Assembly: GCA_027019175.1 (NCBI GenBank) | Contig: JALUXB010000087.1 | Coordinates: 1 to 62,477, forward strand | Length of the DNA: 62,477 bases | Reading direction: 5' to 3' | Origin: Sulfurovum sp. | GTDB taxonomy: Bacteria > Campylobacterota > Campylobacteria > Campylobacterales > Sulfurovaceae | Part shown: positions 41,303-50,162 of the stretch, piece after piece | Layout: every line of letters begins with the position of its first letter | Position numbering within the stretch: position 1 is the stretch's first letter | Made by a program: the position numbers and the translations under genes | Notes under the pieces: generated by a model | Told to the model about the DNA's origin: nothing | Database searches by the model: none | Seen by the model: only the letters and a program-made list of their open reading frames with translations

Positions 41303-42109
41303 TCAATCCTCCTTGGTAAATGCTATGCTTGTATATCCGACTACCTGCGATGTATCACCGCTGGCATCTGCGCTCGTCCTGTAGTCAAGAATATGCGGTT
41401 TGAGCCCTTTATGCCGTGCCGCGATCAGCATCGCTTCCACACCGATCTTGCCGCACGCTTCGCACCCCTGATGGAGCTCGGACGGATCGAGCTTCATCAC
41501 AGCATCCAGGCAGATACTGTCAAGCTGTTTGGCTTTTTCAATGTCATAATAGTGGCTCAGATCGGTACTGATGACCACAGCTGTCTCTTCATCGTCCAGC
41601 AGAAAGTCGATCATCTTTGCGATCTTTTCCGGTGACGCATCACCGTAGACAAGTTCCACAACACTCACATCGGGCATATAGTACTTGATAAAAGGCATCT
41701 GCACCTCTGTACTGTGCTCATGGTGTGCTTCGGGTACGAAACCAATACCAAATTCTTTCTCCAGTGTTTTTACCAGCGCTTTGTCTACCGGTAATACACC
41801 AAACGGTGTTTCATAACTGTCATAATCTGCAACGGAAACCCCCTTCAGATAAACACGGTGGCTCGGGCCTATGACCACAACACGTTTGAGCTTCTGTTGC
41901 GCCAGAATGCGCAGTACGACATTGGCGGTAAACCCGCTGTAGACATACCCTGCATGCGGCACAATGACCGCACGCGTTTTAAGCGCCAGAAGCTGCGCCA
42001 TATCTGCATGCCGATCCAGCAATGCATTGTAATGTTCTATCATTTTTTCAATTTCTGTACCGCTTGCCGGGTAAAACTGTCCGGCAACGGCTGTTTCTCT
42101 TATACTCAT
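41303..42109 (-). CDS. amrB: MEMO-like protein (AmmeMemoRadiSam system protein B)
   Basis: 268 residues from the ATG with AAGGAG seven bases upstream; the start overlaps the radical-SAM stop (ATGA). VIVPHAGYVYSGFTANVVL, VVIGPSHRVYLKGVSVADY and ISTDLSHYYDIEKAKQLD carry the histidines and aspartate of the MEMO1 fold, related to class III dioxygenases. The exact role is unknown; it lies between the other two genes of the trio. Confidence 0.92.
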   Translation of the reverse strand: MSIRETAVAGQFYPASGTEIEKMIEHYNALLDRHADMAQLLALKTRAVIVPHAGYVYSGFTANVVLRILAQQKLKRVVVIGPSHRVYLKGVSVADYDSYETPFGVLPVDKALVKTLEKEFGIGFVPEAHHEHSTEVQMPFIKYYMPDVSVVELVYGDASPEKIAKMIDFLLDDEETAVVISTDLSHYYDIEKAKQLDSICLDAVMKLDPSELHQGCEACGKIGVEAMLIAARHKGLKPHILDYRTSADASGDTSQVVGYTSIAFTKED

Positions 42110-43116
42110 TTCCATACTCCTTCTATGATGCTGCTGCATACCGGGCAGCTGCCGTCTTCGTTGACCCTGTTGTCTATCTGCCCGTAGCCGCTTCGTGCAA
42201 TAAGAATCGTATTGCAGTGGTGACAGCGTGTCGGCGAATCTTGCCCCACATTGCCAAGGTAGATATATTTAAGTCCAGCTTTTTCGCCAATTGCCTGTGC
42301 ACGCTTCAGTGTCGCCAATGCTGTTGCCTGATGATCTTTCATTTTGTAGTTGGGGTAGAACGCACTCAAATGCCACGGTACATGCTTGCCAAGATCATTG
42401 GCAATGAACGATGCCATCTCTTCGAGGTCTTTGTCACTGTCGTTCTCTCCTTCGATAAGCAGTGTGGTCACCTCCACCCATACGCCGTTTTCCACAAGGC
42501 GTCTGAGGGTATCTTTTACCTCTTCAAGCCCGCCTTTAAGTACCTTTTTGTAGTACTTTTCATCCCAGCTTTTAAGATCAATATTGGCTGCATCGACCCA
42601 TGTTGCCATATCGTCAACCATCTCTTTGCTCTCAAAGCCGTTGCTGACAAAAATGTTCTTGATACCCTTCTCCTTGGCGATCATTCCTATATCTTTGGCA
42701 TAGGGGTAAAAGATGGTCGGCTCATTGTAAGTATAGGCGATAGACTTCGCCCCATGCTCGATGGCAAGCTCTACCATCTGTTCAGGTGAAACTTCGATAT
42801 TTTCATTCACTTCTTTACTCTGAGAAATATCCCAGTTCTGGCAGAAAGGGCACTTGAAGTTGCACCCCACCGTCCCGAACGAGAGTACCTTGGAATTAGG
42901 CAGCAGATGATAAAGCGGTTTCTTCTCGACCGGATCGACATGAACCGCAATGGGATGCCCATACACCAGTGTCTTGAGTGTTCCCTCGACATTCTGGTTC
43001 ACCCCGCATATGCCAACCTGTCCTTCTTTAAGCTGACAGCGGTGTTGACAGAGGTTACAGACAATCTTTCCGTTCTCTTTTGGGGTATAGTATTCAAATC
43101 TTGGATGGTGTGTCAT
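42106..43116 (-). CDS. amrS: AmmeMemoRadiSam radical SAM enzyme
   Basis: 336 residues. The radical-SAM cluster motif is C85-x3-C89-x2-C92 in GTVGCNFKCPFCQNWDIS. An N-terminal pair (CNLCQHRC) and a C-terminal CHHCN plus CPVCSS look like further metal sites. It belongs to the pyruvate-formate-lyase-activase-like group that accompanies AMMECR1 and MEMO. First in the three-gene run; AAAGG precedes the ATG. Confidence 0.93.
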   Translation of the reverse strand: MTHHPRFEYYTPKENGKIVCNLCQHRCQLKEGQVGICGVNQNVEGTLKTLVYGHPIAVHVDPVEKKPLYHLLPNSKVLSFGTVGCNFKCPFCQNWDISQSKEVNENIEVSPEQMVELAIEHGAKSIAYTYNEPTIFYPYAKDIGMIAKEKGIKNIFVSNGFESKEMVDDMATWVDAANIDLKSWDEKYYKKVLKGGLEEVKDTLRRLVENGVWVEVTTLLIEGENDSDKDLEEMASFIANDLGKHVPWHLSAFYPNYKMKDHQATALATLKRAQAIGEKAGLKYIYLGNVGQDSPTRCHHCNTILIARSGYGQIDNRVNEDGSCPVCSSIIEGVWK

Positions 43117-43225
43117 TATTAAACCTTTATACTTATTGACTAAAGTTTATTTCATTATATCACTAAGCTTTGCAAATGTCAAATTTTTTTGTATACTCGC
43201 ACAATATTGCATTGAGGACAACAGC

Positions 43226-44266
43226 ATGAAACTTCTCGTCTCGGCACTCGAACCCTCCTCCAACCTCCACCTGCGCGAAGTACTCAAACATCTTGATAAT
43301 GTCGAACTGACAGGTATGTTTGATGAAACCATCTCTGAGGGAAAACCGCTGCATGACATCAGTCAGATGGCCATTATGGGGGTGGTTGATGCGGTGAAAA
43401 AACTGCCGTGGTTCTTCAGCGTTGCTGATGAAATGGTCACACTTGCAAAAGATGCAGACAAGGTGCTGCTGATGGATGGTTCCGGTTTCAACCTGCCATT
43501 GGCAAAAAAGATCAAAACCGCCTATCCGGAAAAAGAGATCATCTACTACATTCTTCCGCAAATTTGGGCAAGCCGGCCCGGCCGTGCAGCCAAGCTGGAG
43601 CGTTATTGTGACAGACTCCTGGGTATACTGCCGTTTGAAACCGGCTACTACCCCCATAAAAAAGCAGAATATATCGGCCACCCGCTCCTCGATGAGATCA
43701 CAACCTTTTACGGGGAAAAAGAGGGAACCCTCACCTTTCTTCCCGGCAGCCGAAGCGGTGAGATCAAACGGCTGCTGCCACATTTCAGGGCAGTAAGAGA
43801 ACAGCTTTCTGACAAAGAGGCACTGCTGGTCATCCCGCCAAGCTTCTCGGATGAGAAGATTGCAGAGCTTTATGGCGACATCTCCATGTTCACGGTCAGT
43901 AGAAATACCCATGAAGCACTGGCTACTTCCGAATTTGCTTTTATCTGTTCAGGAACGGCCACACTCGAAGCAGCACTCATCGGTACTCCCTTTACCCTTG
44001 CCTACATTGCCAAAAAGCTTGATTTTTTCATCGGCACAAAGATTTTGGGCATCAAGCAGGTAGGTCTTGCCAATATCATCCTCTCCCGAAGCGGTGAGAG
44101 TCCCCTTCACAACGAACTGCTTCAGGAAAACGTCACGGTTGACAATCTGCTTGCAGAATACTACAATACCGACCGAAAAAAATTCGCCGACAAAGCCCAA
44201 GCCCTCAAAACCTATCTGGGGCATGGAAGCAGCGAAAATGTTGCAAAGATCATTATACAACCGTAG
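43226..44266 (+). CDS. lpxB: Lipid-A-disaccharide synthase
   Basis: 346 residues from ATG 43226 after GAGGA; a longer frame upstream is non-coding in character. KLLVSALEPSSNLHLREVL, ILPQIWASRPGRAAKLERY, LLGILPFETGYY, FLPGSRSGEI and FICSGTATLEAALIGTPF are the LpxB landmarks. It condenses UDP-2,3-diacylglucosamine with lipid X at the inner membrane. fabZ and lpxA of the same pathway lie two genes downstream. Confidence 0.95.
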   Translation: MKLLVSALEPSSNLHLREVLKHLDNVELTGMFDETISEGKPLHDISQMAIMGVVDAVKKLPWFFSVADEMVTLAKDADKVLLMDGSGFNLPLAKKIKTAYPEKEIIYYILPQIWASRPGRAAKLERYCDRLLGILPFETGYYPHKKAEYIGHPLLDEITTFYGEKEGTLTFLPGSRSGEIKRLLPHFRAVREQLSDKEALLVIPPSFSDEKIAELYGDISMFTVSRNTHEALATSEFAFICSGTATLEAALIGTPFTLAYIAKKLDFFIGTKILGIKQVGLANIILSRSGESPLHNELLQENVTVDNLLAEYYNTDRKKFADKAQALKTYLGHGSSENVAKIIIQP

Positions 44267-44290
44267 GGTGTTGTGAGGGCACAACACCCT
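44265..44290 (+). terminator. Strong hairpin after lpxB (no T-run)
   Basis: AGGGTGTTGTG and CACAACACCCT form a perfect 11-bp stem around a four-base AGGG loop, starting inside the lpxB stop codon. No T-run follows, so it is an atypical terminator, a dispersed repeat, or an mRNA-processing hairpin. Confidence 0.55.
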
Positions 44291-44311
44291 GCAGTTTGAA
44301 AAAGGAAAAAT

Positions 44312-45397
44312 TTGTTAGTTCACATTTGCTGCGCTGTCGACAGCCACTACTTCCTCCAGAAGCTCCAGAAAGACTATCCTGACGAGAAACTGGTGGGCTT
44401 TTTCTACGACCCCAATATTCACCCCTACTCCGAATATTACCTGAGACTGCTCGATGTCAAACGAAGCTGTAAAATGCTTGGCATCGAACTGATCGAGGGA
44501 GAGTATGACACCGAAGCGTGGCTTGAGGCAGTACGGGGCTTGGAACATGAACCTGAAAAAGGAGCACGCTGTGCAGTCTGCTTCGACCGGCGTTTTGAAG
44601 TGAGTGCGAAAAAGGCAGCCGAGCTTGGCGAAAAAACCTTTACCTCCACCCTGCTGACCTCCCCGAAAAAGTCTCTTAAACAGCTCAAAACAGCCGGAGA
44701 TGCCCTGGCAGAAAGGGAAGGTATTTCCTTTGTAGCACCCGACTACCGCAAGGCTTCCGGCACCCAGGAACAGAACATCCTCGCCAAAGAAGACCAGCTT
44801 TACAGACAGGACTACTGCGGCTGCCTTTTTGGATTGACCATGCAGCGTGAGCAGCAGCAGAAACTTGCCGATGAACTCTTCGTTCCCATCTCCGGGCAGG
44901 TTCAGCCGGAATCGATCGAGGCGCGTATTGCCCTCTATGAAAAACGGTGGGAACTTGAAGAGCAAAGCATTGCCTACCGTATTGTCAAGCAGCGTTTTCT
45001 CAACTGGCGGCTGAAATTTGCGACCCTGAAAGTACGCAAAGTACCCGTAGCTGCACACATACTTCCCTACTCTACCCTCCGAGGCACCTATACCCGGGGC
45101 AAAGTCGAATATGCCACAGGCGTATTACACCATATGAGCCGTGATGAGGTCAAGTTTGTCACACTTAATGACTACAACAATCTGCTTGGAACAGACTACA
45201 CAGATATGATGCAGCTTATCTTTGCACCGCCTCCCTTTGAACAGGAGGCAGCACTGCGCAGCATACTGGGACTTGATCCCTATGACCTTTCAAGTATCAT
45301 TATTGTCGAAACAGTACCTGAAAACAAAATCGAACTGATGCTCGATGCCGAAACCTACAGTGATGTCAAAGAGGTACTTCTCCCCACCACTTCGTAA
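44312..45397 (+). CDS. queH: Epoxyqueuosine reductase QueH with C-terminal extension
   Basis: 361 residues, starting at TTG with AAAGGAAAA upstream and the family pattern LVHICCAVDS starting at once. Conserved cysteines are C6-C7, C87-x2-C90 and C169-x-C171 (QDYCGCLFG), as in the DUF208/QueH metal-dependent epoxyqueuosine reductases of queuosine tRNA modification. The QueH core ends near residue 200; about 150 further residues (for example LNWRLKFATLKVRKVPVAAHI) are an extension I do not recognise. Queuosine uptake or other que genes are not in the window. Confidence 0.88.
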   Translation: MLVHICCAVDSHYFLQKLQKDYPDEKLVGFFYDPNIHPYSEYYLRLLDVKRSCKMLGIELIEGEYDTEAWLEAVRGLEHEPEKGARCAVCFDRRFEVSAKKAAELGEKTFTSTLLTSPKKSLKQLKTAGDALAEREGISFVAPDYRKASGTQEQNILAKEDQLYRQDYCGCLFGLTMQREQQQKLADELFVPISGQVQPESIEARIALYEKRWELEEQSIAYRIVKQRFLNWRLKFATLKVRKVPVAAHILPYSTLRGTYTRGKVEYATGVLHHMSRDEVKFVTLNDYNNLLGTDYTDMMQLIFAPPPFEQEAALRSILGLDPYDLSSIIIVETVPENKIELMLDAETYSDVKEVLLPTTS

Positions 45398-45469
45398 GCC
45401 GGCCGCCTAATCGTATTTTTACCGTTCTTACGATAAAATAAGCGAATTTTATACGATAAAGGTTTGACC

Positions 45470-45919
45470 GTGCTATATAATGTTGTTGATATTCAAAATA
45501 TTCTTCCACACCGCTACCCGTTTCTGCTTGTTGACCGTATTACGGAACTAACAGCGGGCGAATACATCGAAGGGTACAAAAACGTTTCCATTTCCGAACC
45601 TGTGTTTCAGGGGCACTTCCCAGGACATCCCATCTACCCCGGCGTAATGATCATCGAGGGTATGGCACAGGCTGGCGGTGTACTGGCATTCAAAAGTATG
45701 GACAACGCTTCCCAGGAAGAGATAGAGAATAAAGTCGTTTATTTCATGAGCATCGACAAGGCAAAGTTCCGCTCACCTGTCACTCCGGGTGACCAGCTTG
45801 TTTACAAGATCAATGTCATCAAAAACAAGGGTGCCATCTGGCAACTGGATGCCAAAGCCTATGTAGATGACAAGCTTGTTGCCCAGGCTGAGCTCAAAGC
45901 GATGATCGTGGACAAGTAG
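45470..45919 (+). CDS. fabZ: 3-hydroxyacyl-ACP dehydratase
   Basis: 149 residues from GTG 45470, seven bases after AAAGG; a TTG further upstream is too close to that site. [18 protein letters not shown] and the catalytic [25 protein letters not shown] (His and Glu) are diagnostic. It dehydrates beta-hydroxyacyl-ACP in fatty-acid synthesis and supplies acyl chains for lipid A. lpxA follows by 7 bases. Confidence 0.97.
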   Translation: MLYNVVDIQNILPHRYPFLLVDRITELTAGEYIEGYKNVSISEPVFQGHFPGHPIYPGVMIIEGMAQAGGVLAFKSMDNASQEEIENKVVYFMSIDKAKFRSPVTPGDQLVYKINVIKNKGAIWQLDAKAYVDDKLVAQAELKAMIVDK

Positions 45920-45926
45920 GCTGTTG

Positions 45927-46706
45927 ATGTCACATATTCATCCAACCGCCATCATCGAAGAAGGTGCCACACTCGGTGAGAATGTCACCGTAGGTCCCTA
46001 TGTCACCATCGGTGCCAATGTCACCATCGGCGACGGTACAACCATTGCTGCACATGCCCATATCGAAGGCTTTACCACCATCGGCAAACGCAACCGTATC
46101 TTCTCCTATGCTGCGGTAGGTACCATCCCCCAGGATCTCAAATTTGACGGAGAAGAGAGCGAACTGATCATTGGCGATGACAATACCATCCGTGAATTTA
46201 CGCTGCTCAACCCCGGCACGAAAGGCGGCGGCATGGTTACCAAGATCGGCAACCATAACCTGCTCATGGGATATGTACACCTTGGACACGATGTCATTCT
46301 CGGAGACCACTGTATTCTTGCAAACGGTGCAACGCTGGCAGGGCATGTAGAACTCGGCAATCACGTCGTTATCGGCGGACTCACGCCTATCCATCAGTTT
46401 GTCCACATTGGAGACTATGCCATGATAGGCGGCGCCAGTGCTGTAGCGCAGGACATTCCTCCGTTCTGTCTCGCCGAAGGCAACCGTGCCGTACTCCGAG
46501 GGTTGAACCTGACCGGTCTGAGACGCAAAATAGAACGAGAAGAGATCAATGCACTCAAGAGTGCCTACCGTGAACTTTTCGAACAGGGAAAACCGTTGCA
46601 GGAAGTAGCACAGGAACTTTTTGAAACCACTGAATCCCCTTATGTCAAATCACTGTGCATGTTCATTAAAACATCCAAACGCGGCATCCCGTTTACCAGA
46701 AAATAG
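45927..46706 (+). CDS. lpxA: UDP-N-acetylglucosamine acyltransferase
   Basis: 259 residues from ATG 45927. A left-handed beta-helix of hexapeptide repeats (for example GATLGENVTVGPYVTIGANV) is followed by NHLLMGYVHLGHDVILGDHC-type sequence with the catalytic histidine region and a helical C-terminus. First committed step of lipid A synthesis. Directly after fabZ, the usual pairing. Confidence 0.97.
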   Translation: MSHIHPTAIIEEGATLGENVTVGPYVTIGANVTIGDGTTIAAHAHIEGFTTIGKRNRIFSYAAVGTIPQDLKFDGEESELIIGDDNTIREFTLLNPGTKGGGMVTKIGNHNLLMGYVHLGHDVILGDHCILANGATLAGHVELGNHVVIGGLTPIHQFVHIGDYAMIGGASAVAQDIPPFCLAEGNRAVLRGLNLTGLRRKIEREEINALKSAYRELFEQGKPLQEVAQELFETTESPYVKSLCMFIKTSKRGIPFTRK

Positions 46707-46740
46707 TATAATAGATAATTAAATAAAAGAGGAAATATAT

Positions 46741-47961
46741 ATGTCACATAAAGCTTGCAGTTTCTGTTCTGCCCCCGAAAGCGAAGAGAATCCACTGATT
46801 GCCGGAGAGAATGCATACATTTGCTCCAACTGTGTAATCTCTGCCTACAAGATCCTTTTCGGAGAAGAAGAGGAGCAGGAAAAAGCATACGACGACACTG
46901 CACAGATTCTCTATACACCCAAAGAGATTTACGCTATGCTCGATGAATACGTCATCGGTCAGGACAATGCAAAAAAGACACTTGCTGTCGCCGTCTACAA
47001 CCATTACAAACGTATTTTCAGAAATATCGAAGAAGACGATACACAACTTGCCAAATCAAATGTTCTGCTCATTGGCCCTACCGGGTCGGGAAAAACGCTG
47101 CTGGCACAAACCATTGCACGTTTTCTCAACGTACCCATCGCTATTGCCGATGCTACCAACCTGACAGAAGCAGGATATGTGGGTGAAGATGTCGAGAACA
47201 TCCTTACCAAACTGCTTATGGCAGCCGACGGTGACCCAAAGCGTGCAGAACAGGGTATTGTCTTCATTGACGAAATCGATAAAATCGCACGTATGGGTGA
47301 AAACCGTTCCATTACCCGTGATGTCTCCGGCGAAGGTGTACAGCAGGCTCTGCTGAAACTGATCGAAGGCTCTGTGGTCAATATTCCGCCCAAAGGCGGC
47401 AGAAAGCACCCCAATCAGGATTTCATCCAAATAGATACGTCCAACATCCTCTTTATCTGCGGCGGGGCATTCGACGGGCTCAATGACATCCTCAAACGCA
47501 GACTGGGTGCCAATGTACTTGGCTTTGGACAGAAGAAGCGTTCCAAAAAAGAAGAGGAAAATCTGCTGCCGATGGTAGAAGCCGACGATCTGGTGACCTA
47601 CGGACTTATCCCTGAGTTGATCGGACGGCTGCACGTTATCGCCACACTCAATGAGATCACGCTTGAGGATATGGTACGTATTCTCGTTGAACCGAAAAAC
47701 TCACTGGTCAAACAATATCAGAAACTCTTCGAGATCGACAATGTAAAACTGACCTTTGAACCCGAAGCACTCGAAAAGATCGCCCAAAAAGCGTTGGACA
47801 GAAAAACAGGTGCCAGAGGTCTGCGCTCCATCATGGAAGAGATACTGCTTGACATCATGTACGAACTGCCCGAACTTTCCGGTTACGAGGTAGTCATTAC
47901 TCCTGATGTTGTTGAAAACGGCGCAAAACCGCTCTACATCAAAGATAAAAAGTCAGCATAG
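46741..47961 (+). CDS. clpX: ATP-dependent Clp protease ATP-binding subunit ClpX
   Basis: 406 residues. N-terminal zinc domain with C6-x2-C9 and C28-x2-C31, Walker A GPTGSGKT at 112-119, Walker [12 protein letters not shown], and the pore and arginine-finger regions of a single AAA+ module ([31 protein letters not shown]). Unfolds tagged proteins for ClpP, which is not in this window. GAGGAAA precedes the ATG. Confidence 0.98.
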   Translation: MSHKACSFCSAPESEENPLIAGENAYICSNCVISAYKILFGEEEEQEKAYDDTAQILYTPKEIYAMLDEYVIGQDNAKKTLAVAVYNHYKRIFRNIEEDDTQLAKSNVLLIGPTGSGKTLLAQTIARFLNVPIAIADATNLTEAGYVGEDVENILTKLLMAADGDPKRAEQGIVFIDEIDKIARMGENRSITRDVSGEGVQQALLKLIEGSVVNIPPKGGRKHPNQDFIQIDTSNILFICGGAFDGLNDILKRRLGANVLGFGQKKRSKKEEENLLPMVEADDLVTYGLIPELIGRLHVIATLNEITLEDMVRILVEPKNSLVKQYQKLFEIDNVKLTFEPEALEKIAQKALDRKTGARGLRSIMEEILLDIMYELPELSGYEVVITPDVVENGAKPLYIKDKKSA

Positions 47962-47976
47962 AAAAAGGAAGATATG

Positions 47977-49011
47977 ATGTTCAAAAAATTCTTGGGAATG
48001 TTCTCCAACGATCTTGCCATTGACCTGGGAACAGCGAACACGCTTGTACTGGTTAAAGGCCAGGGGATCAGTATCAACGAACCTTCCGTTGTGGCCATTC
48101 AGTACGACAAACACGGACAGCAGCGTATTCTGGCAGTCGGCCAGGAAGCCAAAGATATGGTCGGTAAGACACCAGGTAACATCCGTGCGATCCGTCCCAT
48201 GAAAGACGGTGTCATTGCCGATTTTGAAGTCACAGAAATGATGATCCGCTATTTTATTGAAAAAGCACACAAACGTAAAGGGTTTTTCTCACCGCGTATT
48301 ATTATCTGCGTACCCTACGGATTGACACAGGTCGAACGCCGTGCAGTAAAAGACTCTGCCGAAAATGCCGGTGCACGCTATGTCTATCTTATTGAAGAGC
48401 CTATGGCAGCTGCGATTGGTGCCGGTATCCCGGTCAAAGACCCCAACGGAAACCTCGTGGTCGACATTGGGGGTGGGACCACAGAGATAGGTGTTACCTC
48501 GCTTGGCGGTCTGGTACAGAGTAAATCTATCCGTATTGCCGGAGATCACATAGACCAGGCTATCGTTGATTATGTCAAGAAAAACTTCAACCTGCTTATC
48601 GGTGAACGTGTCGCCGAAGAGCTCAAGATCAAGATCGGTACAGCGATCCCCCTTGAAGAAGAACTGGTGACGACTGTTCGCGGTAGGGACCAGGTAGAAG
48701 GCAGCCTCACCTCCATTGAGATCACATCCGAGCATATCCGTTCTGCGATGAAAGATTCCATCGAAGAGATTGCCGAAGCACTCAAAGATGTACTCGAACA
48801 TACACCGCCGGAACTTGCCGGTGACATTGTCGAAAACGGCATTGTCCTCACCGGTGGGGGTGCACTGATCCGCGGTCTGGACAAATACCTTTCCGATATT
48901 GTCAAACTGCCTGTCTATATTGCTGAAGACCCCCTCCTCGCGGTAGCCAAAGGTACAGGAAAAGCGCTTGATGAGATAGATATACTACAGCAAATGGCAT
49001 ATGAAGACTAG
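47977..49011 (+). CDS. mreB: Rod-shape-determining protein MreB
   Basis: 344 residues from the ATG seven bases after AAGGA (an adjacent ATG at 47974 is possible). Actin-fold phosphate loops LAIDLGTANTLV and VVDIGGGTTEIGV, plus GIVLTGGGALIRGLD, are diagnostic. It polymerises on the inner membrane and guides lateral wall synthesis with MreC, whose start overlaps its stop by 11 bases. Confidence 0.98.
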   Translation: MFKKFLGMFSNDLAIDLGTANTLVLVKGQGISINEPSVVAIQYDKHGQQRILAVGQEAKDMVGKTPGNIRAIRPMKDGVIADFEVTEMMIRYFIEKAHKRKGFFSPRIIICVPYGLTQVERRAVKDSAENAGARYVYLIEEPMAAAIGAGIPVKDPNGNLVVDIGGGTTEIGVTSLGGLVQSKSIRIAGDHIDQAIVDYVKKNFNLLIGERVAEELKIKIGTAIPLEEELVTTVRGRDQVEGSLTSIEITSEHIRSAMKDSIEEIAEALKDVLEHTPPELAGDIVENGIVLTGGGALIRGLDKYLSDIVKLPVYIAEDPLLAVAKGTGKALDEIDILQQMAYED

Positions 49012-50074
49012 AATCTTCATTATTATTATACTCCTGCTCATTCTGGGAGTACTCCTGACGCGAAACGACGAGCGTATCACCGATACGCTCCTCAATGTCG
49101 TCAATCCTATCAAACAAAACTATAAAGCCTTGACACGGGATCTTGAAGATAAAGGCCACAGCTACCTTTTTCAAAAAGAATCAATTGAAAAATTAAGTAA
49201 AGAGAACCGTATACTGCGAAAAAGGCTTTTGGCACAGACCCATTACATTAGACAGGTCAAAGATATCTATAAAGTACTTCCAAGGCTCAGTAAACTGCCG
49301 TACCGAAATATTGCACTGACCTCGACGATATCCTACGTAAAACTTAACACTTTTTCCCAAATCATTCTCACAAAACCCAAGGGACTTAAAGAGAAAAAAC
49401 TCTATGGACTGATGCAAGACAGCGTAGTTGCCGGTATTGCAAAAATCAAGCATAATCAGCTGTATGGGTATCTTACATCCGATCCAATGTGCCGTTTTGC
49501 CGTTTTTGTCGGAGATGAACAGGCACCCGGAATTGCCATGGGGTTGAAAAGAAATTTGATGATCATTAAATTTATTCCAAAATGGCATAAGATCAAAGTA
49601 GGCGACCCGGTTGAAACTTCCGGACTGGACAATATCTTTTTCCAGGGGCTTCCCGTCGGTATTGTCACCAAAGTGGAAACGCAAAGTGCCTACAAGGTTG
49701 CCTATATCAAAACCTATGCTGACCTTTATCATCCCAATATCTTTTTCCTCATCACCGATCCCAGAACGACACTGACAGAAAACTTTGATGCAAATGCCAC
49801 TACTTTTGCAGATATCTGTCCCAAAATGCCTGTAAACGTCCAGGAGCAGAACCTATCGGCTATACCTGAGAAAAATCCGATACCCGATTACAATGAGACA
49901 GCACAAAAAGTCCCGGAAATTTCCAGTATTCCGAGCCGTATCGACCAAACGCAGGAAGAGGTTGTAGAACCCGAAATCCCTGCAGAAGCTCCTCCCGTTG
50001 AACCAAAACCGAAGCCTGTCACCAAAAGAATAAAGCGAAAAAAAGAGGTTTACCGCAGTCTGGATCTCTTCTGA
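49001..50074 (+). CDS. mreC: Rod-shape-determining protein MreC
   Basis: 357 residues. One N-terminal helix (IFIIIILLLILGVLL), a coiled coil (about 45-80), the beta-barrel periplasmic part (KPKGLKEKKLYGLMQDSVVAGI, PVETSGLDNIFFQGLPVGIV), and a Pro/Glu/Lys-rich tail. Links MreB filaments to the wall-synthesis machinery. It is longer than many MreC proteins because of the tail. An intrinsic terminator follows. Confidence 0.95.
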   Translation: MKTRIFIIIILLLILGVLLTRNDERITDTLLNVVNPIKQNYKALTRDLEDKGHSYLFQKESIEKLSKENRILRKRLLAQTHYIRQVKDIYKVLPRLSKLPYRNIALTSTISYVKLNTFSQIILTKPKGLKEKKLYGLMQDSVVAGIAKIKHNQLYGYLTSDPMCRFAVFVGDEQAPGIAMGLKRNLMIIKFIPKWHKIKVGDPVETSGLDNIFFQGLPVGIVTKVETQSAYKVAYIKTYADLYHPNIFFLITDPRTTLTENFDANATTFADICPKMPVNVQEQNLSAIPEKNPIPDYNETAQKVPEISSIPSRIDQTQEEVVEPEIPAEAPPVEPKPKPVTKRIKRKKEVYRSLDLF

Positions 50075-50091
50075 TTATCATACCCCCAAAT

Positions 50092-50115
50092 CGCCCTGTT
50101 TTAAGGGCGGTTTTT
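50092..50115 (+). terminator. Intrinsic terminator after mreC
   Basis: CGCCCT-GTTTTA-AGGGCG forms a 6-bp GC-rich stem followed by GTTTTT. It closes the fabZ-lpxA-clpX-mreB-mreC transcript before carB. Confidence 0.85.
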
Positions 50116-50162
50116 ACCCTTTTGTAGTATAATCTTAAACTAAAAATAAAGGGCCTTTCTCC

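Noticed and set aside
43117-43160. Imperfect AAACCTTTA/TAAAGTTT inverted repeat before the radical-SAM gene
   Set aside because: One-base gap and low complexity; not convincing as a regulatory site.
45398-45465. ATCGTA/TACGAT repeats before fabZ as a possible operator
   Set aside because: Short, loosely spaced and A+T-rich; no better than chance by eye.
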